DNA of 64,000 nucleotides from the NCBI RefSeq assembly GCF_041381155.1, contig NC_091134.1, positions 12,154,008 to 12,218,007 of the forward strand, in the 5' to 3' direction. A program made the translations under genes and the position numbers. Positions 1 through 11,699 of the stretch are shown in pieces; within the stretch, counting starts at the first letter, position 1; the number at the start of each line of letters is the position of its first letter. The DNA is from Argopecten irradians. Taxonomy: Eukaryota > Mollusca > Bivalvia > Pectinida > Pectinidae. The notes beneath the pieces are model-generated. The model worked only from the letters and a program-made list of their open reading frames with translations. It searched no databases and was not told where the DNA came from.

Positions 1-178
1 TTTGAGAGTTTGCTAAGGTCATTTTTCAACGGTCATTTTTCAACAGACCTGCCGTTGAGAATTGACCCTCGGCGCTGTCAATTTTCAACGGCATTCGGGG
101 TCCGTTTTCACGGTTGAAAAATGACCCGAGGTCAATTTTCAACGGAGGTCCATTTTCAACGTTACACTGTAGGAACCG
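1..178. repeat. TCAACGG-rich short repeat block
   Basis: The motif TTTTCAACGG or its near relatives recurs about six times in 170 bases, in both orientations, separated by GGTC or GACC steps. It looks like the edge of a dispersed element cut by the window start. Confidence 0.45.
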
Positions 179-1152
179 GAGTCTGAGATCAAAATTCCGA
201 TTTTATTTTCTCGTAGAAAAGTGGAAAAAAATTAGGGCCGGGGGTAAAAGTTAGGGTCGGTCGGGTAACCTTAAAGTGAATAGTCGGGCAAAGGAAGGCT
301 TACGTCGGTTAAAATGGTGTTAATAAATCCAGTATAATTTCTTATAAAACAGAAAAATAAAATATCCTGTCAAAATCGCTCTGCACGCGAGGAAATATAT
401 GTATAGTAAAGGAATCCTAAAACGTCCTCCCGGCTGCCTATATCCGTGTTGACATTCCCACACAGCCTCGCTTTCAGAATTTATTTTTAGAACATTGGTA
501 AATTTATATGGGGCTTTCCATAATTTCAGTGGTCTAAACTGGACAAAGTAGGCACAATTTGATCGTCATTTTGATATGTAAGGACTTTTGGAAAGCCATT
601 GAACGCATTTATACTGGTTTTCATTGCCCGACTATGCACTTTAAACATGCCTATTCTTACCGGTTGTGGTAGTTTGGAAGAAGGCATTGTATACTGTCTA
701 ATACCTAGACTAGCTACCAGAACCTAAGGTATTGATAAAATTTTCTGAACAGAATTCTTAAACATGCAAAAGATTATCTCAAGTCAAATTTTAGCGATGT
801 TTCTAACATTCTAGAGATTGATGGCCAGTCTCACCAATACCATATATTCAGTCATTTGATTATCAATTCAACCTATAATAGAGGTGTGGTATATATATAA
901 CTTTCGATGACATTTCCAACAATGAAATCAAAGATAATTCTACAGAAAAAAGGCTCAAAATACATATATATTCTATATTCTTAATTGCATTATTTCGCCT
1001 GTGTACGTTAATAACTAAAGGGAATGTACATCAATTAATATAAAATAGATAAACATCTTACCTTGATTTAAACTGTCCTCAACACCTAATTTTCCATTCA
1101 TGTTAAAAACCTAAGTAATATTTTGATGGAATGTTCATGACATTTCTTTCAG
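179..1152. other. No gene seen
   Basis: AT-rich sequence without a supported exon. It is presumably intron or 5' flank of the fragment that begins at 1153. Confidence 0.4.
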
Positions 1153-1396
1153 GAATGGAATCATTGGGCGACCACGCCGTTAATCTGGGCACTCCGTTGC
1201 TGACAGAGTTAGTGATATATGGTGGAAACTCCTTTGCCTTACCCATTGGACCACTAGGAAGACAGCGGGAGGTATATAAAATCTCAAAGAATATCCCTAT
1301 GTTGACGCTGTGGCTACTGTAGTACGTGGTAATTACGTCTCTGAATATCGCCGAGCCAGTAATGATCGTCATCTCCCCACCCTCCAGGCTTTATAG
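1153..1396 (+). pseudogene. Terminal exon or gene fragment with one frameshift
   Basis: A strong acceptor (TTTCTTTCAG) precedes 1153. The frame from 1155 reads MESLGDHAVNLGTPLL and continues through GRQREVYKIS. The good reading then moves to another frame (EYPYVDAVATVVRGNY) and ends at TAG 1394-1396. Both frames are open between 1280 and 1319, so one base has been lost or gained there. A GTATAT donor-like site at 1272 exists but leaves no room for an intron before the second reading. I do not recognise the protein. It could be a pseudogene, a sequencing error in a real last exon, or a domesticated repeat. Confidence 0.35.
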
Positions 1397-3399
1397 CCAA
1401 ACCACTTTGGACTATCAAGATCATCTCTCTCATCCTTCTAGATTAACCGAGAGGTCAATCAACATATATTACCAGTTATATGAACTCAAAACAACCTGAT
1501 GAAATTTTAGGGTAAAATCATTTAAGTATTTGTTATTCGTACGTCAGTATGAAATACATGTACCTAGATAATACAGATGATGGAAAAAAGATGACTATAA
1601 TGACGACATTTAATTAGTTTACTAATCGATACACAAAATGATTATAAATAGCATTACGATAAGCAGATACAATTTTGAAGCATACATTTTACATAATTTC
1701 AGATTTAAAAATTAAACATATTCATTGTATCTAAAAGGTTTTCAGATGTCATAAAAATATAAGAAATATTAGTAAAAGCCTTGGATGTATTATTATTTGA
1801 TATTTGAAGATATATTTATAAGTGTTCATAATTGTTAAATCTTAACATCAATTATAAATTCATTTTATTTATATTTTGAAAAAATCTAATTAAGAAATTA
1901 AGCTTGATTATATTTACTATGAATGTATATCCTTAGTGAAGTTTGAGATAAAACTCATATGTGAAAATATTGTGTACCCACTGGCAATTTACTAGACTGG
2001 CCACAAGTCTCTAGAATATCAAAAATCACTTAACTTTGGCTTGATTATTTTTGTCTCTACTACATCTCTGATTCTAAGTTTCAAACTAGGGGGAGATAAT
2101 CTTTTAAAGAACTCTGCTGAGAAAATCGTATTGATACCTTAGGGTTTGGTGGCCAGTCTAGCAATTTACATCAATACGTTTTTATGAAATATTGTAATGT
2201 CTAGTCAATTGCGTAACAGGACTGATATTATAGCCTTCTTAATTGGCCTTTGGATCTCCTCCCTGGTTAGAGATTTACAGGTAGGGACAGATCATATCAT
2301 TCTATTACAATCACACTTCATTTTCTAGGTTTATCATTCTCTTACTTACTCTCTCTCATTTAATACTATTAACTTGTGAAATGTGTTATTGCATTCAAAC
2401 ACTGTAAACGCCTGAAAAAAATGTAAATTAGTGCATTTGTTTTTTGTCGTTAATTTGACATAACAAGTGCTACAGTTGTTGAACACACCATAGTGTATAT
2501 AACTGGTTTGATATAAACTTTACTGAGGCAACATTATCATTTCATCTTGGATTGATGGTTCTGCACTGAAATTCACCATGCGTGTATACATAAAATAATA
2601 GGAGATTTTAAAAATGTGTGAGAAAAATCAATGTGTTAAATTGCTAAGTCGAATAAAAACAATTATTACTTGCATTAATGTGTTCTTTTATTTTAGGCAT
2701 AGTTTATGTCGTTGGATCGTTTACGAATTTGCAATCATTCTTATACTATAGCAACTGACTTAACCATTTTAACACTCGAATCAACTCCTATCACCCAGAG
2801 GTTTTACTGATTCAGTACTTTCAGATCTTTGATTGTACTAGCAAATGTGATACTATCGATATTTTGAAATAACACCACTTCTGAAACCTTCCACTGCCCA
2901 ATGCAATGGTTTTCGGGGGACTGAAAGTAACCGCACTTCAGAACTATTCATCACTTTCTCCATTCATTGTACGTATATATACACATACAATGTATTTCTC
3001 ATTCCATTACAATCACACTTCATTTTCCAATATTATAACCTATTTCCCCATCCAATCCAAATATGTTTGTTGTTCTGATTAAATTATTTTAGTGTACAAT
3101 GTACAATTTTGGTTTATGTTAGCTTGTAATGAAAATAAATTATCAAGCCGTATATATAGATCGATGTACTCACTTCATGAAACGGGACAAATGCAATTTA
3201 AATGGATCATGCTTATCAAAAATACTTTAGATAATGTAGGTTTATGTTATGTCTGGTTATATCGGAAAAGTTGCATACCAAATATCACACTGTGGGTACC
3301 CGTATACCGAATATTGGTATCGACGAGGCGCTGGCCTGTCACAACAAGTTTTGCAATATTTTCACAGTTGTAATGAAATTAATGTATCTGTAACTATTG
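1397..3399. other. No gene seen
   Basis: AT-rich DNA. The words 'cattacaatcacacttcattttc' and 'ctcattc' recur near 2305 and 3005, which suggests a decayed local duplication, but no element boundaries are clear. Confidence 0.4.
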
Positions 3400-3475
3400 T
3401 CCAGTTCAAGCTTATTATATAATGCGTCCGTATGCGATCTGTCAATCCGCAGCGTCATATATTTATCACCTGTAG
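3395..3475 (-). repeat. Inverted repeat copy A (coding-like)
   Basis: On the minus strand this stretch follows an acceptor-like CCCCCTACAG and reads MTLRIDRSHTDALYNKLELD. It is nearly identical to 4300-4375 on the plus strand, so the two copies form an inverted pair about 0.8 kb apart. Confidence 0.6.
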
Positions 3476-4299
3476 GGGGTTTCGCAATGAAATGGGTTAT
3501 GATAGAGAAGTTAATATTTAGGTCAATTTCATACTCTCGTGGCCATAGATGACTCAAAATTTAGCTTGTGTACGGGGGCTTTCTAAACGCGACTACGGGG
3601 GCTTGGTTTATGTGATAAAAATGGTGTACTAGGGCTTGGCATCACTAAAATGACAACCTTTACAATATGTTTAAAACAGATAGCGTCTAGTCGTCCTAAA
3701 GACAGATGTGAAGTTTTCTTGTGACGTCTGTGTGTTCATGTAAAGATGTCAATGGATAGTAGACCTACCAGACGAAGATGATGAATGTTGGTTAGTCTGT
3801 AGATTTTGTATTCAAGATCAGTTTGTTTGTTTGCTGGGAGGAATTTACTCGTATTACACAACCATTTAGCGCTGATAACTCAATTTCGATAAGAAATACA
3901 ACTTCACTTGGCGAGATGTAAGTGAAAATGTCATAATAAAAGAAATTTTACTTTTGCATAGCAAACCATGGCTACGAATATGTATTTCCATTGACCCATT
4001 TCTTTTTTTTGTTTGCAGGTGATGGCCGTTTAATTTGTTTTCTACTGCTCGGGAAATAAATCTTTAACCAAGCTACCGTGCAATCAGCATCCAGGCCCCG
4101 TTCACAACGTGATTTTCACTGACTTATTTCGTAATCTTCATGACCTCGAAATTTGTCATCGGGTCGTGAGATGCTTTCATATGTCGTAAATTAGCCATCG
4201 TTATCAGGAAAAAAATAATATCCATATCAGTAATTTATTTTGACTCTTTTCACTGCGGTACCCCACTGCATGTGACCTTGGATTCCTGTCAATTCCTCA

Positions 4300-4375
4300 A
4301 TAAATATATGACGCTTGGGGTTGACAGATCGCATACGGACGCATTATATAAGCTTGAACTGGACAATAGTTACTA
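4300..4375 (+). repeat. Inverted repeat copy B (coding-like)
   Basis: On the plus strand this reads MTLGVDRSHTDALYKLELDN, matching copy A with a three-base deletion and a few substitutions. It continues as an open frame to about 4640, through a GA/GT microsatellite. Whether either copy was ever an exon is unclear. Confidence 0.6.
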
Positions 4376-4504
4376 CATTATCAATATATCGAAGTATAAA
4401 GAAAAGACCAACCTCATTGAATTGTCAGATTTAATTAATCAGAATGGTAAAATAACATTTTTTACAAGTATTAAAGTTCACTACCGTAGGTCAGGGTTGA
4501 CTTT

Positions 4505-4547
4505 GAGAGAGAGAGAGAGAGAGAGAGAGTGTGTGTGTGTGTGTGTG
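4505..4547 (+). repeat. Compound microsatellite (GA)n(GT)n
   Basis: About 12 GA units run directly into about 9 GT units. Confidence 0.95.
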
Positions 4548-4559
4548 AGGGTATGTGGT

Positions 4560-5597
4560 TGTGTGTATGTGTGTCTTTGTACAGTGCTTCTTGCATTATG
4601 CTTCTATTACATGAATAATAATCATAAATTTAAAATCTAATGGAAAATACTAAACTTTTTCATATATTGTATATTCACATAAGATCTTTTGTGAAATTTT
4701 CAACTCAGGTGCGCAAACGCAAATGCACAGAACTTGACCAATCATTTCCATATTGGATCCTTGTAAATGGTGTTTGATACCCCATCAAATATTCATTTGA
4801 GATGTACAGAGGAGGCAATTGAAAAATAAATATAATCTATCCGGGGGAAGAACTAGTAATTCTAATCTCCAAAGGAAAGCAGCGTAGGCTTTATCCATTG
4901 AAGTCGCAAAATCCTATGTGGAATTAGCCATAGCGTTTTTTGTTAGTACGTACATGTACCACATGTAAAACATGCAGACAGCGCGGCTTAATACCCTACT
5001 ATAAACTCATTTTAATACGAACATGTTTACATCGGGAGATACTTATACTAATATCATAATGTTAAGATGGAAGTCCTGTGAAGTCCCCCCGACGGGAAAC
5101 CCGCGATTCATATCTTTCATATGTGACCTCTACATAAACTTTGAGTTATACGCAAACCGATATATTTAATGTTTTTTGAATAGTCTTGAAAAATGAAGGC
5201 CGTTGCTTACGGTTGGCGAATCTCTATATACAGTGTATGGAATGATAATATGGTTTCCACCTTTGCATTGATTTTATTGAATATTTTCTGTGGACAAAGT
5301 GTCCATTGTCAATTTAGGTTAATGATCATGACCAACTTGTACATTGCATATAAATCAAAAATGGTAACTTTTCAGACATACATTTTTTCGACAGGGCCAC
5401 AAATATAGTGTACAGATTTGTATGTAGAACTGAAACATAAGGAACCAGCTTGTGAATGTGAGAGAAAGTAAATCAATATGTTCTTAAAAATAATGATAAG
5501 AAACTTCTATAGTCAAAATCCTAGATGGTATTCTGCACGACATGTTTTAGGGCTTTTCACATATGGATGAAAGGACTTATTGTTTTTGTTCTGTTTT
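4560..5597. other. No gene seen
   Basis: AT-rich, with scattered short open frames of no recognisable content. Confidence 0.4.
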
Positions 5598-5830
5598 TAG
5601 GTCATCTGAAGGGTCATGATGACCTATAGTCATCGTGCTTCGTCCATCGTCGTGCGCCTTCCGTCGTGTATTAACTTTTGCATTTAAAACGCTACTCCTC
5701 CTTAAAAACCCATTATGCTTTTACTAAACTTTGTTCAAATATACATTGACATCCCTTATGAAATGTTCTTCATTTGATTTCTTTCCAATGAAGATATTTA
5801 CGTAATAATCAATTAGTAAAGAATTCTTAG
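5598..5830 (-). repeat. Truncated copy of the GGCCCATGGGCC-type dispersed element (tail part)
   Basis: GGTCATCTGA..TGACC followed by a CGTCGTGCG-rich stretch is the reverse complement of the right end of the element at 29395-30620. The part at 5714-5795 matches 40904-40980 in inverted orientation (AAACTTTGTT..CCCTTATGAAA..TTTCTTTCC). Confidence 0.6.
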
Positions 5831-8280
5831 AATAGAACGGTATGATTTCCATAGTTAAAAAATTCCTCGTGTGTACGTATACATGTGTTTGTTCGATACT
5901 CGGATAGTAAACAAAACAAGCATGACCGAAAGAGAGGGCAGATTCGAGCAAACGGAGAGTAATACAATGTTATATGATTGTTTTAGTATATGATACATAT
6001 TAGATTTCACATATTATAATAGCATTACAGCAATTGCACCAAAACCTTAACCTGGAATTTCTAATCCCAACGCCAGAGTGATTCCATAAGAATGCATTAA
6101 GTCCTACTCTCTATTTTGGTATTATGAGCATATATGTACAGCTTAATGTAGGGAATTTTACTAGAGCTCTAAGCCTTTTTTTAACTACAGATTTTTGTAA
6201 TTTAATCACCATATTTGTTTTATTAAATTATATTGTTGAGCTGAAACCAAACTAGAAACTTCATGTACCAAAAATTGACATAGTGGTGAAGTGTCCCTCG
6301 AAAACGAACATTCATCATAACATCTGTAAGTGCCATATGGACTACACTACCAGGCTCCAACCACTTTGTGTTGTCATCACTTAATAGTCCGTGTTCACAT
6401 TGGGGTTCTATAACTTCATCACCATGAGCTAGTCATTTGTTACGTGGTGTAACAATCCCTTCCAATTTGCCTACATGTACAACATAATTGAATTTTCCCG
6501 CGTTTCGTTATTATAAGCCGGGAAAATATTGTTTAAACGGCTCCTGCTACTCGCTTCGTACGTGAATCGGATCACGTGATAGGGGTAGAGTATCGGGTAG
6601 AATTATCATTATCTAGCTGCCACTCATACAGGCAACAACCTTTAAGTCATAATAGTACTCTGCAATGCACTTGGTTTCTTTTTTCCTTTTTGTTTAATAG
6701 AATAAAGTTCGTTTCCATGTTGTATATCTTAGAGTCATGAACGTTAACGGTTAATTATGGTTCATGTACTTTGTCCATTTTGATCAATCCATGATTTTCC
6801 AGAGTTTTCATATTTACATATACAAAATGAAGCAATTCTAATATCAAAGGGTAATGTTTTACCTCTGCTTTGTATCCCAGGACTGATCTTAATTAATTAA
6901 TTTCAATTTGTATGTGAGAAAAAGGGAGAAGGGAGAAGCAGCGTTATACATTTGTACAATATATGTCACTTATAATAAACTCTGGCTACTGTACGCGGCA
7001 GGCTAGTCGGCAAAAGAACTATTTGTGATTGAGTTGTTATATAGAAGTACATGTACAAAATGTAGATAGTGAAATATATAATATACCATTGACACTATAG
7101 ACTTGGGAACTAAAGATTTTCAAAGATTTTTGAAGAAATTTATTGAAATAATTTTCCCTTAGTTTTATTATCTCTTTTGCAACCCAAAAGAACACGTATA
7201 AATTTAGATATTTATTCATAGACAAATTTGACACTGGTCAAATGTATGGTTAAAAATAGTTTAATACTGACACTTATAGTCATCCTCATAACATTTATAA
7301 ATTAAAGAAGTAAAATTTAAATGGGCAGCCGTCAGCTGTGCTGTACACCGAAGGCCACAGAATTACATGGAGACATGTTTGAAATCTGTAATCGAACTCT
7401 ATTAGCAAGAGTGAGTTATTTTCTTAAACACATAGAACAGTTATGTATTTTAAGATTGATAAAGTATGGTGTATTAGTTATATACACCTGTATTTGTATT
7501 ACTTGTATGTTACAACTTCTTATTATGTTCTGATATAGCTGATTATATATGTTATATGATATAACATTGAATATACATTTATATAACTGCTACATGTATT
7601 TGTTCAATCTATTTGTGCAAATTATTTAAAAAGTGTTCAAGTTCTATTGAAGGTGATAGTGTAAACTTAAGTAAAATTGAAATATATCTATTGATTATGC
7701 AATTGTATTACATCGCCATGGCTACGCTAAAAGTCGATGATATGAAGTATTGAGCATATATCATTAAAACACCAAAATATTGATATATTATTACAATCAT
7801 GCATAACTAACGATTGCTATAATTATAACACTGTCTTATGTAAGTAAAACATTTAATATACGAATATGTAAGCTTGAATGTATTGTGTTTATACTGTACT
7901 ATCAATCACCTTGTTTGCCATGTATTTTTTCTATAAATTGACCTCTTGTGGCACACAGAGGTTTGCCCAGAGTGTAATAATAAAAAACTGAAATCCGTAA
8001 ACGTTGTCGTATCAGTGATTCCTATTGGTTGAGGAACCAAAAACCGATCCCATTGACCTGCCAAGTTTACTTCCTGCTAAATCTATCATGGGATCGTCGA
8101 TCTGGCTGTCAGCTGTCGATAAATCCTGCAGGGTAGTCAATCAATCATATTTATTTGTGTACAGCATGTAAACTCTATCCGGCCCCTCTAGACTTTCTTC
8201 ATTTTTCTTGAAAGTCTTCACCATTGCTGCTGTTTTGACTTACTTTGTAGGTTTAGTTTTATAATGCAATTCGTGCAAAT
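5831..8280. other. No supported gene
   Basis: AT-rich. A slightly more balanced stretch at 7321-7412 ends in a GTGAGT donor-like site and reads MGSRQLCCTPKATELHGDMF, but it has no convincing acceptor or partner exon. Confidence 0.35.
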
Positions 8281-8284
8281 GCAA

Positions 8285-8400
8285 TAACTACCCATGGGCC
8301 TTAACGGTCACCTGAGTTCAGAAACGGGATGAAACAAAGACATATAAACACGATATATTGGTCCTTCAGAAGTCAGTGAATGATATTATAACTTTTTCTC
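8285..8400 (+). repeat. Head fragment of the GGCCCATGGGCC-type dispersed element
   Basis: CCCATGGGCCTTAACGGTCACCTGAGTTC is followed by the ACATATAAACAC and CCTTCAGAAGTCAGTG words. The same order of words occurs at 27665, 29395 and 60700. Confidence 0.65.
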
Positions 8401-9681
8401 CTTATATAACTTATGTTAACTTAAGTCAGTTTTTGACTGAAGTTTGTTTTGAGAAATGGAGGCCGGATCTCTAAAACGGTTTCAATTTCAAGACATGAAG
8501 AGAAAGAAGATGAGATATAAGTGTTGTATCAATTAAAATAATAAAAGAAGGCCAAGATCCTTGATCCAAGATACATGCGACACAAAATAAAATATCGTAT
8601 TATCATATGATTATTTTTGAAAGCATTGAATTACCCTAGTTTTGGAATATATCAATTATTTAAAAATAAATGACAATTAAATATCTTATTAACATATGAC
8701 TACAAAAATTTCATATTCTGCTTAACTAGTGCTTCTATTAATTACTATATATAAAATATATGCGACACTTGAGTGAATGTTGTACTGTATGTATCATCAT
8801 AATTATGCTGATTTTGAAAAAAATACTTCAAAATAGTGCTTAAACTGTTACACAGTAGTATACCTTTTGATACGTATTATCATAGTTAAGTAACTTAAGT
8901 ATAGAAAAATACCTGGATGAAAAGTTACCCGAGTTGGTGTTAGATTTTGAAACAGACTATAACTAAACTTCAAAGGGTTTCCTAAATGTACAAAATCTGA
9001 ATTCTAAACGTGAAATACAGTTATATATAGCTGTTAACTTCTAGAATGACAAGTATAAAGATATACATGTATGATTAAAATAAGGGTCAAAGAAGTAATA
9101 TCAACAGGAATTTCCAGATGACACGGGATCCAATCAAATGTAAGTCTGTTGGATACGAATTATTTCAAATGCTAGATATGGGGCAAGGAAGTAATTCCAA
9201 CCGTGTGGACAAAAATAATTAAAGAATAAATAAATGGTAAGATCAAACAAAGAATTAATTAATTACACGAAATAAAGTAAAATAAATATAGATATTTATT
9301 TATCCCATAACTATGCATGTTTCACAATGGAAAACCCATGTGATAAATTCCATAGCAGTTGGTTATCATTTATGTTTACACACTCAAATGTGTAAACACC
9401 AACCGCGCCTCTGATTGGTCAACTCTAAAATTTCTCGATTCTGATTAGCTCTCAACTTCGGGCTACTTTTCAAAGCGCATTTTCTTTTAAGTAATATTGT
9501 ATTTACTTAATAACAGTTAAATGCTTATTCAAAGTATAAAACAATATAATATTGGCTTTCTATTTAGGCACTATATTTTATGGCGGAAAGATATCACTAC
9601 ACATTGTTTGATGGTAAGTTTCCCTGAATAAAGTCGAGAAATGGTCACCGCTGTACATATAGTTCAAGTTATGGGATAAAT
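8401..9681. other. No gene seen
   Basis: AT-rich flank. A short perfect hairpin-like pair GTTTACACA/TGTGTAAAC lies at about 9373-9399. Confidence 0.4.
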
Positions 9682-9836
9682 AAGTTCCCCCAACGCGTGG
9701 CTGTTGTTTATCATTTTTATCTAAACTCTCATTAGTTAATTTTCATGTTTTTAAAGACATTCGCTAAAGCTCGTGAAAATTAAGTAACTCGAATTTGATA
9801 AACATGATAAACAACAGTCACTTGTTGGGGAACCTG
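9682..9836. mobile_element. Foldback (palindromic) MITE
   Basis: The left arm (AAGTTCCCCCAACGCGTGGC, then TGTTGTTTATCAT) is the imperfect reverse complement of the right arm (ATGATAAACAACAGTCAC, then TTGTTGGGGAACCT). Inner ATTTTCATG/CGTGAAAAT words pair as well, so the whole 155 bp can form one hairpin. There is no coding content. Confidence 0.65.
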
Positions 9837-10079
9837 TATATCTAGAATACCTTATATTTGATCTAAATACTAAATAATATCTATTAATTAATGTATTATA
9901 ACAAGTGTAAAATATTAGATCCTAAATAAATTAATAAATAAATAATTTAATTTATTTTCCGAACCAAAAAAATATCTAAAGAAAAGTTGTATGTGGTCAA
10001 GCCATATGGCGGCTTACATTCTTTAGTATTAAAACTCATACTAGGTCAGAACTCAATTAGTCAGAATGGAATAAAATTG

Positions 10080-10175
10080 CCCAGATTAAACTCATATATG
10101 TACACCAATAAATTAAGTAATTATTCTGCTTCTTGGTTATGTAACAGAATTAGCCTCACTGAATTGTCCCTTTAA
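10080..10175 (+). mobile_element. Right-end fragment of a TTAA-flanked MITE
   Basis: The stretch ending CTTCTTGGTTATGTAACAG...GAATTGTCCCTTTAA is near-identical to the right end of the complete element at 55765-56343. The left end is not recognisable here. Confidence 0.6.
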
Positions 10176-10457
10176 TTAATGACTTATTTACATATTAATT
10201 TAGTTATGTTAACTTTTAAATACAGAGTACATTTGGTAATTCATCTGAAATAATGAAGATATCAAAAAACAAAATCCAATGAAATATATACATGAACAGT
10301 ATGTACAAGTACAATGTATGCAATAAGTAGGATGTGACCTCTAGTGCACTACGATGTTAACTCTAGTTCACTTGCTAGTCCACTTTACTTGTGCACTTCA
10401 CTACCAAGTTTAGCTTTAACTGTACGCACAAAAAACGTGCATTGCGACATTATGTCA

Positions 10458-10480
10458 TGACGTCGTTCACAACGACGTCA
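10458..10480. promoter_or_regulatory. Perfect palindrome with two CRE-like TGACGTC cores
   Basis: TGACGTCGTT and AACGACGTCA are separated by CAC: ten-base perfect arms containing the CRE half-site TGACG on both strands. Function is unknown; it may only be the tip of a decayed inverted element. Confidence 0.4.
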
Positions 10481-11699
10481 CAATACATGTTATACATATC
10501 ACTACACCAATGAGAATTATAGGAGATTTATGATGTCATAAATTCCATTTTTGGTAGGTATTAGGTTATATAGTGTCAGTCCCGACCAAATGGAAATATT
10601 TTTTATCTGGTTCCATTTTAAAAACAATTAATGTAGGAACATTAGCAAGAATTGTGATTTAATTGAAAAGAATAAGGAAGAAAAGAGGGAGAGAACATAT
10701 ATTGTTACTTTCACTTATGTTTATTCAATATTCAAAAAGTGTATCTCTTTCGATGATATATAACATATATAAATGCAAATGTAGCAACAAACACACATAC
10801 ACAACATCCAATCAGTGCTTTCTCTCATTCACAAATGTTTTCGAAATCGAAAGTAAGCTCTTAACAACTTTATTTTTTTTGCCTGTTTATCACCGACAAG
10901 AACTCAAGAATGCACAGCAAACACAGTTCAATTTCTACACGGGTATTATTAAAACATGATCCAAAGTTCTTTTTCAGCATTCCGATGAACTCCAGAAAAT
11001 GTTTTAACATATGGATTTTTTCAACAATAAATAAATAAATAAATAAATATATCACAATATAGTTTTTGAAATACTTCAATATAGCTGACATAATTGCAAA
11101 TTTCCCAGGAACATTATATGTCCACTTGCCGCTTTGAGGAGAAAGCTTCATTCAAAATTCTTGGGTAAATCGTAATTATTTTCGGTCTACTTGCATATTG
11201 TACATAAAAATATAGGTGCTCTAAGATGTTCTCTTTGTAATCTTGTTTATGTATGTTATTCTTTAGCGACTGTTTTTCGAATACATATCGCATATTTAAC
11301 AATTTGAAAATGCAGGGAATTTGATCTTTCCTTCTATTTCAGGAATGATAAAAGCCAATCTCTCAAGGTTTAAATTTTTCAAATCGTGTTGATCCTGCGA
11401 CAATTTCCGATTTTTAAAAATATACATATAACCTGGAAATCAATCAGTTTTCATACACTATGCTACAACGGCAGTTTGTATACTTAAGGGTCATTAACTA
11501 GGACATTAACTAATTGTATGAAGTGTTCCGATGAACAAATCCTGTAATAAAACACCAATTTTTATATACTGATGTTACAGTGATACCTATATTCATGATG
11601 GAGCAAACAAATGCTCATTATGTGTTTTATGACAGTGTTTTAACCCTGGGAAGAACATGCCACTGCATTATGTCAGGTTTTCGTTGTCGTTTAAATACT
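10481..11699. other. Downstream flank / 3' UTR of the seven-module gene
   Basis: AT-rich, with no exon supported. The minus-strand AATAAA at 10868-10873 could end the transcript. (AATA)n is present at 11025-11050. Confidence 0.35.

Noticed and set aside
7321..7533. Open frame starting MGSRQLCCTPKATELHG with a GTGAGT donor-like site
   Set aside because: There is no reliable acceptor, no partner exon and no recognised motif; kept only as a note on the surrounding gap.
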